From contig CAVTTJ010000004.1 in the NCBI GenBank assembly GCA_963737575.1, positions 62,001 through 126,000 of the forward strand: a DNA stretch of 64,000 nucleotides, in the 5' to 3' direction. The position numbers and the translations under genes were made by a program. This document shows, piece by piece, positions 56,251-64,000 of this stretch (position 1 is the first letter of the stretch; every line of letters starts with the position of its first letter). Under the pieces are notes generated by a model that did no database searches, was not told the DNA's origin, and saw nothing but the letters and a program-made list of their open reading frames with translations. The stretch comes from VRUE01 sp963737575. Lineage in GTDB: Bacteria; Actinomycetota; Thermoleophilia; Solirubrobacterales; 70-9.

Positions 56251-56420
56251 GGCGGCATTGTGCCGTCTCCGGGCACAGACAGGCCCGGGAAGGTGGGAAT
56301 ACCTTCCCGGGCCTCGTCTGCCTAAATCAAGGTCGTGCCCACAGGGGAGGGGACGACCTTAGCCCCGGCCTTGTATGGGGCCGGGAAAGCGAGCGACAGG
56401 AAGCGCTCGCCCCGGGTATG
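56251..56420 (-). ncRNA. Candidate structured leader or small RNA with four tandem hairpins
   Basis: Four hairpins follow one another: GCGAGCG/CGCTCGC (56389-56410), CCCGGCC/GGCCGGG (56364-56385), AAGGTCGT/ACGACCTT (56329-56360), and AGGCCCGGGAAGGT/ACCTTCCCGGGCCT (56281-56314), the last extended by CAGAC/GTCTG. A small hairpin (GTGCC/GGCAC, 56260-56276) holds a CGGAGA in its loop just before the YdeI-like gene. A minus-strand promoter lies at the upstream end, so the leader would be about 168 nt. None of the known riboswitch consensus sequences I could recall fits. Strand and function are inferred. Confidence 0.55.
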
Positions 56421-56424
56421 TGCC

Positions 56425-56454
56425 ATAAGAACATATACGGACCAACTTGTCAAG
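56425..56454 (-). promoter_or_regulatory. Candidate promoter P2, repeated motif
   Basis: On the minus strand TTGACA (56454-56449), an 18-nt spacer containing GGTCCGTATATGT, and TCTTAT (56430-56425). The same motif recurs at 57108-57080. It would drive the hairpin-rich leader and the YdeI-like gene. Confidence 0.6.
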
Positions 56455-56458
56455 AGTA

Positions 56459-56485
56459 GGCCGCAAATATTCCCCATTTGCGGCC
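56459..56485. terminator. Hairpin with T-rich tail (plus strand)
   Basis: GGCCGCAAAT, loop ATTCCCC, ATTTGCGGCC, then ACTTTTATT on the plus strand. It looks like an intrinsic terminator for plus-strand transcription. On the minus strand it follows the TetR-like gene and precedes promoter P2, so it may also insulate the two. Confidence 0.7.
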
Positions 56486-56517
56486 ACTTTTATTGGACAT
56501 TGACATACCGGCCTTGC

Positions 56518-56958
56518 TCAGGTCAGGGGGGCTGTCGTATCGGCCCAGCCCTTTGCCTCGTCAAAGCCGAGATAGGGCAGGAGGGTCAGGCAGACCAGCT
56601 CGGGAACCGCCTCCTCAAGTCGGTCAAGACGCTCCGAGCGCAGGTGATAGGCGATGATCGAGGCGATCGCGCCGACCAGGGCCTCGTCGGCGGGGCCGGC
56701 GCCGGTGGAGCGCCGCCTGGCTCGGACATCACCGTCGATGAAGCGGGCGAAGCCGCCGATCATCTCGAGGTAGTCCCCCTCTCCCTCCGCGGTGCGTGTC
56801 TCGATCACCAGGATCTGCGCCGCCGCGGGGTTCGAGACGCAGAAGTCGACCGCGCCCCGGATTCCGGCGGCGACCTTCGCGGGCCACTCGTCCTGGCCGG
56901 CGCAGGCCGCTCGGACCCTCTCCTTCAGCTGTTCGAAACTCGTCGAAAAGTCGTTCAT
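56518..56958 (-). CDS. TetR-family C-terminal domain without DNA-binding domain
   Basis: 146 residues from ATG 56958 (MNDFSTSFEQLKERVRAACA). The sequence matches the ligand-binding helical half of TetR regulators (QDEWPAKVAAGIRGAVDFCV, PAAAQILVIETRTAEGEG, LVGAIASIIAYHLRSERLDR, VCLTLLPYLGFDEA). The usual N-terminal 50-60 residue HTH is missing. The 200 bp upstream contain no HTH coding sequence in any frame that I can see. It is either a truncated relic or a stand-alone effector-binding protein. It lies between two copies of the promoter motif. Confidence 0.65.
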   Translation of the reverse strand: MNDFSTSFEQLKERVRAACAGQDEWPAKVAAGIRGAVDFCVSNPAAAQILVIETRTAEGEGDYLEMIGGFARFIDGDVRARRRSTGAGPADEALVGAIASIIAYHLRSERLDRLEEAVPELVCLTLLPYLGFDEAKGWADTTAPLT

Positions 56959-57079
56959 GCCGAGCCAACCGGTTGCTCCCGCCGGCAGGCGATTCGGGGC
57001 AGCCAAGGCGGCCCCTGCCGAGGCCAACAACAAGAGCCAGGGATGTGGCGCTCCCGCCTTACGCAAGAAGACGAGGCGA

Positions 57080-57108
57080 ATAAGAACACAAACGGACCTT
57101 GTAGTCAA
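57080..57108 (-). promoter_or_regulatory. Candidate promoter P1, repeated motif
   Basis: On the minus strand TTGACT (57108-57103), a 17-nt spacer containing GGTCCGTTTGTGT, and TCTTAT (57085-57080). It lies about 120 bp before the TetR-like start and matches P2 at 17 of the 19 positions from the spacer core through the -10 box. Confidence 0.6.
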
Positions 57109-57161
57109 ATTGGGCGAGTTTGAACCCGAGCAGGTCCTCTCGCTCTATTCGTCAGAAACCC

Positions 57162-58020
57162 CTATTTGATGGGAAATCCAGCGTGCGGTGAGGTCGCCCG
57201 ACCGATCTGCCTTTGAGCTTTTGACGTACCGCCTTTCTTTCTCGCGCGGCAGCTGCGCACCGATTCGATCGCCAGCTCTTCGCCGCCGGCAAACGTGTAG
57301 GTAGCGCGGGCGAACGAGAGGAAGCCGGCGGTGAATTTCGGCGGGACCGGGCACGAGGCGCTGAGGTAGCTGTGGCGTTTCCCCTGGTAGATGAAGTTGC
57401 GGGCGACCTCGATCCGGAAGCTGGAGACGTGCGGCCAGGTGCCGACCGAGCGTTTGAGCGTCGTGACGAGGACGGTGCGGAACGCCCCCTTCTGGCGGTG
57501 AACCGCGAACGGGATCACGAACGAGACCGGGGGGTCGGTCGTGTAGGCATGGACCAGGACCGCCGGCCGCCCGACCTTGGTCTTGCCGTTGAACGCCAGC
57601 AGGTTGGCACGGATTCCGAACGGCGCCTGATTGGGGACGAAGATCTTGGCGTATAGCTGACCGCGCCCGACGAGGGCGCCGCCGCAGGACGCAATCGCCT
57701 GGCGGCTGTCGATCCCGCGTAGCCGCACCTGGGGGCAGACGGGCAGGCCGCGGGTGAAGAGCAGGCCCCTCCAGGCGAGTTCGAGTTTGAGTCTGTCGAC
57801 GCGGGGGAGCGGCGCGTGATCCGAGGTGTGGATCCCTCCCGCGAGGTGAACCGATACCGGCGCCCGTTCGTGGCGTGGGAGTTTCCGCGGGCTGATGCCG
57901 CCGTCGAGGGAGACGATCAGGTTGCCGCTCTGCGTCCGCTCGGCGCCTGCGGGGACCGCAAGCATTGCGAGCAGGCCGAGGGCGAGGAAGGCCACGGCAG
58001 AGCCGGGACCGCCGCCTCAT
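57162..58020 (-). pseudogene. Secreted hypothetical protein, probable indel in signal peptide
   Basis: The body is open from GTG 57995 (VAFLALGLLAMLAVPAGAER) to 57162, about 277 residues. An ATG at 58020, one base after the upstream gene's stop, begins MRRRSRLC in another frame; dropping one base near 57997 joins it to VAFLALGLLAMLAVPAGA and gives a normal n-region plus signal peptide. The mature protein is beta-rich (LVSLDGGISPRKLPRHERAP, CPQVRLRGIDSRQAIASCGG, SASCPVPPKFTAGFLSFARA) with several Cys. No family is recognised, though similar exported proteins are common in Thermoleophilia as far as I recall. Confidence 0.7.
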
Positions 58021-58021
58021 C

Positions 58022-58550
58022 TCAACCGAACCTCGAGAACCTGAAGCTGCAGTAGTTGAAGCCGAAGGCGAGGGTGACGTTGTTGGCGAGGTTGCCGTGG
58101 TGGATGAACCTCGCCGTCAGTCTCTGTGCCTTGATCGTGTGGTCGGCCCGCAGCTCGGCGGCGATTTCCTTCAGATACTGCTCCTGGCGTTTGAGATATC
58201 CGAACCATTTCTGCAACCTCGACTCGTCGCCCGGAGGGCGGGGAACGACTCGATATGTGGTTGATCGTCCCGCCGAAGATCGTCGCCGCCCTCTCGAACT
58301 TCTGCGCGGCGAGCGGGATCCGGGAAGGCTCTTGCACGTCGTCGCGGACGCCGTCCATCGCCTTCTGCGTTTCCTTCGCGCCGGGCTTGCAGATTTCCTC
58401 GAGCTCGGCGACGTATTCGGTTCGCGACGGCCCTTCGGTCGTCACGGTTCCGGTCGGCGTCTCTTCAGCGTAGGCGGCAGCGCCGACTACGCCCGCTGCA
58501 AGCGCTACCGCGAATACGGCCACGACGGCGCGCCCTCCAACTCGACCCAT
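58022..58550 (-). pseudogene. Secreted hypothetical protein, frameshifted
   Basis: Starts at ATG 58550 (MGRVGGRAVVAVFAVALAAG, then VVGAAAYAEETP), a signal peptide. A helical region follows (EYVAELEEICKPGAKETQKA, AAQKFERAATIFGGTINHIS). At the CCCC run near 58236-58244 the frame slips; the true continuation RPPGDESRLQKWFGYLKRQE, then LKEIAAELRADHTIKAQRLT and FGFNYCSFRFSRFG ends at 58022. The joined product is about 176 residues with two Cys. The function is unknown. It is one base from the start of the next exported protein, so they are an operon. Confidence 0.7.
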
Positions 58551-58639
58551 CTATTCCCCTCTATTTCCCTGTTGACGTCCTGTTCGACGTCGACTGAACT
58601 GTACCGCCTCGGGCGGCCATGAGCGGTACGTGATTGTCC

Positions 58640-61600
58640 TCAGTTTGCGCTCTGCGGGCGGCTTTGCGAGGGAAGGACGCGGTCCAACCAGGTCGGTGTG
58701 CGCCAGACCCGATCGCCGAACAGAAGCATCAGCGCAGGCAGCAGCACGATCCGGACGACGGTCGCGTCGAGCAGGACCGCGACGGTCAGCCCGACGCCCA
58801 TCTGGCTGACGGTCGCGACCGGCGCCGCGGCGAAGGAGACGAACACCGCGGCCATGATCGCGGCCGCCCCGGTGATCACCGACGCGGTGCGTTGGAGGCC
58901 GTATTCGATCGCGGCGCGATTGTCGCCGTCGCGCTCGTAGCTCTCGCGCATCCTGGCGAGGAGGAAGACCGCGTAGTCGATCGATAGGCCGAAGGTGACG
59001 CCGAAGATCGCCGCGGCGCCGACCGTGTCGACGTAGGGATGGCCGCCGAGCGGATAGCCGGCGGGGATCTTGCAGACCAGCGCCATCACCCCGATCGCCG
59101 CGGCGACCGAGCCGAGGTTGAGGACGACCGCGATCGCGGCAAGCAGGGGCGCCCGGAGAATGAGCAGCAGCATCAGGAAGCATGCGATGACGACGGCGCC
59201 GACGACGAGCGGGATTCGCGACCTGGTCACCTTGCCGTAGTCGTTGATGACGGCGGCGCCGCCGGTGAGGCCGGTTTCGAGGCCGCCGTCGCGGCCGATG
59301 CTGGCGGCGTCGCTCGCCCAGCCGATCGCCGACCCGGCGCGAATCGGCCGTGTTGAGGCCGTAGTCGGAGATGATCAGCATCCGCGCCGCCTGGCCGCCG
59401 CCGTTGAGGCTGACGGCCTCTCCGGCCAGCTCCTGGCGCCGGGAGGAGGCGCCTTCGAGCGCGGAGAGGACGAAGTAGCCGGAGTCGAACAGGCCGGGTG
59501 AGCTGCGGTGGAGCCGGTGGGCTCCACGTGCCAGCGGGTTGGCGACGGCGGAGATCCGCACGCTCGAGCGGCGCAGCCCGACTTCGAGCGGCCGCGAGCG
59601 CCGGAACCCTTCCGCGAGACCCGCCTGAAGGGCGCCGGCGCCGCCCCGAAGCGCGGTGAGGCCGCCGGCGAGCTGTTCGGCGCCGGAGCCGAGGCGGGCG
59701 AGCCCGCCGGTGAGGCCTTCGGAGGCGCCTTCGAGCTTCCCGACCCCTTCTTCCAGGCGCCCCCCTCCTTCGACCAGGCGGTTGAGGGCGTCGTTGACGC
59801 GGTCGGCGATCCCGCGCAGCCGCCGGACTTCGTCGCGCGCCGACGCGATCACCCGGGCCAAAGTTCGGGCTCGCCGCGACTGCGGCAGCAGCGAGGGGTC
59901 GTCTCCAGCGGCTTCCGCCAGCTGGGTCGCGAGTTCGCGCGAGCGGCGCAGGGCGTTGTTCTGGACCTTCGGCTGCAGGGTGCGAAGGCCGAGCTCGAGG
60001 GCGAGGGTGCCGACCGCGGTCTTGCGCTGGGCGTCGGCGAGCTTCTTCGACCCCTCGCCGAGCCGGTGGATCGCGCCGCTCGCCCGCTCGCCACCGGCCG
60101 CCGCCCTTTCGAGCCCGCCGGCCAGCAGCCCGGCGCCCTGGCTCGCGCGTTCGGCGCCGAGGCTCAGCAGGGCGCTGCCCGCGGCGCCCTTGGCGAGGCC
60201 GCCGCGCAGCTGCGAGACCGCCCGAGCGGCGCGGCGCAGTCCCGGCCCGAGCCTGGCGAGGCCGCCGGTGCCGTCAGGCCCCTGGGCCGTGAACGTTTCC
60301 CCGAGTTTCCGCAGGGGCTTCGTGCCGCGGGAGACGGCGGCCGGGCCTATCACCGCCCGGATCCCGGGCTGGGCGGCGATCCGGCGCTGCCAGCGGCTCA
60401 GCAGAGCGAGTCGTTCGGGCGTCGTTATCGGCCCTTCGGGGGCGGCCGCGAGGAGCACGAACGGCGCTTCCCAGCCGGGCCCGACGGCGGCGTCTATTTC
60501 TTCCGCATTCTGCCGCGCCTGGTTGGAGGCGGGCAGCTCGTCGATCCCGGGAGCGGCGGTGGTGAGGCCAATCGCGGGGGCGGCCAGGAGCAGCAGCGGG
60601 ATGGCGATCAGGACCGCCGCGAGGCCGGGGCGGCGCAGCGCCGCGGCGGCCATCGCGGCGACCCGCGAGTGGGTGCCGCGCGAGCCGCCGATCGTCCCCG
60701 CATTGACCTTTGTGCCGAGCAGCGTCAGCAGCCCCGGCAGGGCGCCGACGGCGACGACGACGCTGAGGATCGTCGCGACCCCGACCGTCACCGCAAGCGA
60801 CAGCAGCAGCGAGCCGGGCTGGACGTAGGCCGACAGCGCCAGGGCCGCGAGCAGCGTCGCGCCCGCCGAGACCGTGGTCCGACCCGCCGTCGCCCGGCTG
60901 CGCTTCGCCGCATCGTGGGGGTCGAGGCCGGCGGCGAGCTCCTCGCGGAAGCGAGAGACGATCAGGAGCGAGTAGTCGACCCCGAGCGCCAGCCCCATCA
61001 TCGTGCAGACGACGAGCGAGATCGCGTCGATCGTCATCACCGAGCTGAGCAGGACGAGGACGCCGCGGCCGGCGACCACAGTGAGGGCGCCGAACGCGAG
61101 CGGGATCGCCGCAGCGACGACCGACCGGAAGACGAGCAGGAGGACGATCAGGAGCAGCGGCACCGCGAGCAGCTCGGCGCGCTCAGTCGCGTTCACCGTT
61201 TCTTCCTGCAGGGCCCGGGACACCGTCGCGAAGCCGGACTGGGTCGCCCGCAATGGCGGATGGACGTTCTGTTCGAGGATCCGGTTGAGTTCGGGGACCG
61301 TTTCCCGCATCGCCGTCGAGAGCGGGTGGTGGTAGTCGACGATGATCAACGCCCTGCGCGGGCCCGGCCGGAGGGCATCGACCGTGCCGCGATCCCAGGG
61401 CGAGATCACCGACGAGTCGGGGCTGCGCCGAAGCGCCCGCACCAGGGTCGGGCCCTGGCGTTCGATCTCGGCGGCTGGGCCGGTGAGGAGGACGGCGAAC
61501 GGCGTCGAGTCGCCGAAGTGGTCCTCGAGCAGGTCTTCGCCCTTCGCCGACCCGGTGCCGGAGATCCGCAGCGAGAGCGGGATCGAGTTCGTCCTGGACG

Positions 61601-61677
61601 TTGATCCCGATCACCCCGAGCACGGAGCAGCCGAGAAGCACCGCAATCAGGGCCGCGACGGCCGGCCGGATTCGCAC
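58640..61677 (-). pseudogene. MmpL/RND-superfamily transporter, frame broken twice
   Basis: Starts at GTG 61677 (MRIRPAVAALIAVLLGCSVL). Frame changes near 61600 and 59340 separate three pieces of one protein of about 1011 residues. The first piece has TM1. The second (58551-61442 frame) contains an extracytoplasmic domain, TM helices 2-6 (LLAVPLLLIVLLLVFRSVVA; MTIDAISLVVCTMMGLALGVDYSLLIVSRF, the conserved GxDY/S region) and a long coiled or glycine-heptad loop (GGLARLGSGAEQLAGGLTAL). The third has TM 7-12 (VVGAVVIACFLMLLLILRAP; VTFGLSIDYAVFLLARMRES). MmpL proteins export lipids or drugs using the proton gradient. Confidence 0.8.
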
Positions 61678-61853
61678 CTAGATGGACCCCAGGGCGCGGC
61701 CTGCGTCAGAGGAGCAGCAAGTTGCTGCCAGCGAAACCGAAGGTCGTTCCGGCTGCATATCCCCGTCTATTCTGAGGCCTGTGGACACCGAGGCAGGGCC
61801 CCCCGGCCCTCCTCCGCTTTGTGAACGTCAGCGTACCACAGAGACCATGACCC

Positions 61854-64000
61854 TCAGCGACGCTTGCGCTTGGCCCCCGCCCTTCCGCAAGCGGTCTTGG
61901 TCTTCACGGTCTGCGAGAGGGTCTTGCCGCTCTGGGCGAAGTAGTCGACGGAGATCGCCGGCGGCGAAGTGCAGAGATTCCGGGTATTGATCAGATACCC
62001 CTGCTTGCCGCCGAAGAGGCTGAGGCGGAAGTGACCGATCGGGACGTCGGGAATGATCGGCACGACCGTCTTCAGGTGACCGTTGGCCACCGATGTGGAT
62101 TCCGCCTGGGGCAGCACCGTGACCTGGCCGCCGAGGATGAAGATCAGGTGCGGAAGCTTGCCGTAGCCGGATACCGCGTAGGCCGGGCCCTGCAGGGGCT
62201 GGTCGAGCAGGGGCGACACAACAGAGACGGTCCCCATCGTCTGGCGGCCGGCGCAGCGTTCTTTTTCGAGCTGCGTGCGCGAGCAGATGTTGCCGAGGTG
62301 GCGCTGGTCGATCTGGAACGCCTTCGGGAGGGTCACCGCGATGGACCTGATGTTCGAGTCTCCGGGCCGGGTGTAGAGGTCGAAGCGAAGGCGCGGGTTC
62401 GTGCTGCGCGCCGTCTGCCCTTTGCCGCCGATCTGGCGGACCGCCATCCGCGGCTTGAAGCCGAGCGAGTAGCAGTTGACCGCGTGGAAGTAGGAGGAGA
62501 AGTCGGTGACGGTCCCCTGGTCCCCGATTCCCTGCGAGTCGATAGAGAGGGGGTCGCAGCTGGTCGGGTTGATCATGAACCGCGGCTTGTTGATATTGAC
62601 CTGAATCGAGCGCATCCGCAGCGGAACGCCGCCGATGATCGACGGGACCGTGTCGGAGATCGCGGTCACCTGCGCCGTACGCGGATCGATGTGGAGCGCG
62701 ACGCGGACGACGACGGTCCCGTAGTCATAGGGCCCGGCGAGCGCCGGGGTGATGGCGACGAGGCTCAGCGGAGCTCCCTTGAACGGGCCGGCCAGATACA
62801 TGTTGCCGAAGGCGTGGAATGGGTGGCCGCCGGGACCCGCGGCGACGTTGCTCGTGCCGATCGCTGAGCTCGCCGGGCAGCTCGGGCTCGCCAGCTCCAG
62901 GCGGCCGAGGCGCTCGGCGGCGGCCGCGATCGCCGCCTCCGGGCAGTAGGTGAGGCCGTGCAGGTATCCGCTCAGGCCGGGCGGCATCTTGAAGTTGAGG
63001 TCGCCGAGGAACTGGTCGCCGTCGTCGCGATCGAGCCGCAGGGTGAAGTTCGAGAAGTTCCCCGCAACCGCATTTGACATCCCCGCCACCAGCCGGGGCT
63101 CGAACGGCCGTACCATCCCCGGGCAGAAGCTGCCGTTCGGCCCCGAGTCGATGCTCACGAACGGTTCGGAGTGCTGCGAGGCCAAGCCGGTCGTTCCACG
63201 GGATGAAGACCGAGTCAGCTCGGTACACGCCACAGCTGGTGGGTGTCGCCGTCAGCGCCCGGTCAGAGGCGAAGACGTGGAGGTTGAACCCGTCGAACGG
63301 AACCTGGGGCAGGTCGGTCACGCTCATCGCGAGGCGGCCGGTCTGCGGATCCGGGTGGATGGAGGCGACGATCTTCGCGTTGATTCCGAAGCCGGAGGCG
63401 ATCATGAAGACGCGGTACTGATCGCCCGGCTTGGGTTCGCCGAAGTAGAGCGACCCCGTAAGCGGGCCGTCGAGGGCCGGGGATTCGATGTCGAAGTTGC
63501 CGATCTTGGCGATGTCAGGGCACGCTGCCGGCCCCTCCGAGCCGAAGTTCGCGTCGGCATCCGGGCAGGCGCCCTGACCGTCGGCGGCATCGGGGTTGAT
63601 CGTCAGCCCTTCCGGTAGCAGGAGCGTCGCCGAGCGGATCTGCGAGGGCGAGGCGGCGAACCCCTCGAACTGAGGCGCTTTCAGCTGCAGCTCGAGCCCG
63701 GCTGGCGAGTCGGCGCTGTGGTTGGTGACGTCGACGTTCAACACCGGTCGGAAGGTCTGCTGTTCGCAGTCGGTCGTCGCCGGATAGGTCGATGCCGCGT
63801 GCGACATGTGGTCCGGCGTCTTGGTAGGTCTCGACGTCGAGGGTCACCTTCAGCGGTTCTCCGGTGCAGACCGAGGGGTTGCTGGTAAGCGGCAGGATCG
63901 GGATCGGCGCCGGATGGGGGCCCGTGCAGGTCGCATCAAAGGTGCCGGGGCAGTTCGAGGGTTTGCCCGGTTCGCCGATCACGAACCGTTCTTCGTCATG
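61854..64000 (-). pseudogene. Large exported protein, partial at right edge, frame broken twice
   Basis: The 5' end lies beyond base 64000. The visible part reads in three frames joined near 63810 and 63195: VCTGEPLKVTLDVETYQDAG; then FRPVLNVDVTNHSADSPAGL, QIRSATLLLPEGLTINPDAA, DLPQVPFDGFNLHVFASDRA; then FVSIDSGPNGSFCPGMVRPF ... TACGRAGAKRKRR, about 710 residues. The repeated ATLLLPEG-type and IHPDPQTGRLAMSVTDLPQV segments form long beta-rich domains with paired Cys, seen in very large exported proteins of this lineage. A surface structural or adhesive role is inferred. The 176-bp gap to the MmpL gene contains a small AGGGCC-cccc-GGCCCT hairpin and no gene. Confidence 0.7.

Noticed and set aside
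56281..56420. Known structural RNA (6S, SRP, RNase P, tmRNA, 6C RNA)
   Set aside because: None of their invariant sequence blocks is present; hairpin loops are not C6 runs.
59508..61604. 698-residue plus-strand open frame
   Set aside because: Antisense to the MmpL transporter, whose conserved membrane motifs are on the minus strand.

Overview
The window is GC-rich, densely packed and clearly bacterial. CarD, DisA, a ClpC-type unfoldase, delta-60 repeat proteins, YWTD-repeat secreted proteins and glycine-rich or lysine-tailed secreted proteins together suggest an actinobacterium of the Thermoleophilia/Solirubrobacterales kind. That assignment is inference; no rRNA gene is present to confirm it.

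Left part (about 4-31.4 kb, mostly minus strand): read in the direction of transcription, the housekeeping genes run tilS - hpt - ftsH - folP - folB - folK - coaX - dusB - greA - lysS - clpC - disA - carD - ispD - PHP phosphatase - ispF. This is close to the textbook Bacillus subtilis tilS-to-ispF order. The backbone is interrupted by lineage-type insertions: an aldo/keto reductase plus a drug-efflux transporter, a tandem pair of delta-60/RTX-like secreted proteins, a tandem pair of glycine-rich secreted proteins, a GST-like gene and a DUF389 membrane protein. The backbone covers tRNA modification and charging, purine salvage, folate and CoA synthesis, isoprenoid precursors, protein quality control and c-di-AMP signalling.

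Middle part (31.4-49.7 kb): signalling and nitrogen genes dominate. They include a MerR-like HTH/nucleotide cyclase fusion, a PII protein lacking Tyr51, a nucleoside phosphorylase, a large secreted cell-wall hydrolase, a HAD phosphatase, a universal stress protein divergent from a LysR regulator, an ammonium transporter, a sirtuin, a fused beta-oxidation enzyme, a CorA channel and a type III glutamine synthetase.

Right part (49.7-64 kb): this holds a collagen-like secreted protein, a methyltransferase, a cytochrome P450, rlmN, several exported proteins, a DUF4234 protein, a YdeI-like gene behind an unusual multi-hairpin leader, an orphan TetR C-terminal domain, an MmpL/RND transporter and a large exported protein that runs off the right edge.

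Two cautions apply. First, about 18 single-base frameshifts are visible, roughly one per 3-4 kb, several in short C/G runs and one in the normally essential folK. Most are more likely sequence errors than real pseudogenes, so entries typed 'pseudogene' here mean 'reading frame broken in this sequence'. Second, no tRNA, rRNA, insertion sequence, prophage or CRISPR array was seen. The main non-coding signals are a candidate structured leader at 56.25-56.42 kb with a repeated promoter motif, a two-copy hairpin element with compensatory base changes (27.8 and 38.1 kb), and perfect palindromes upstream of the glutamine synthetase and between the stress-protein and LysR genes.
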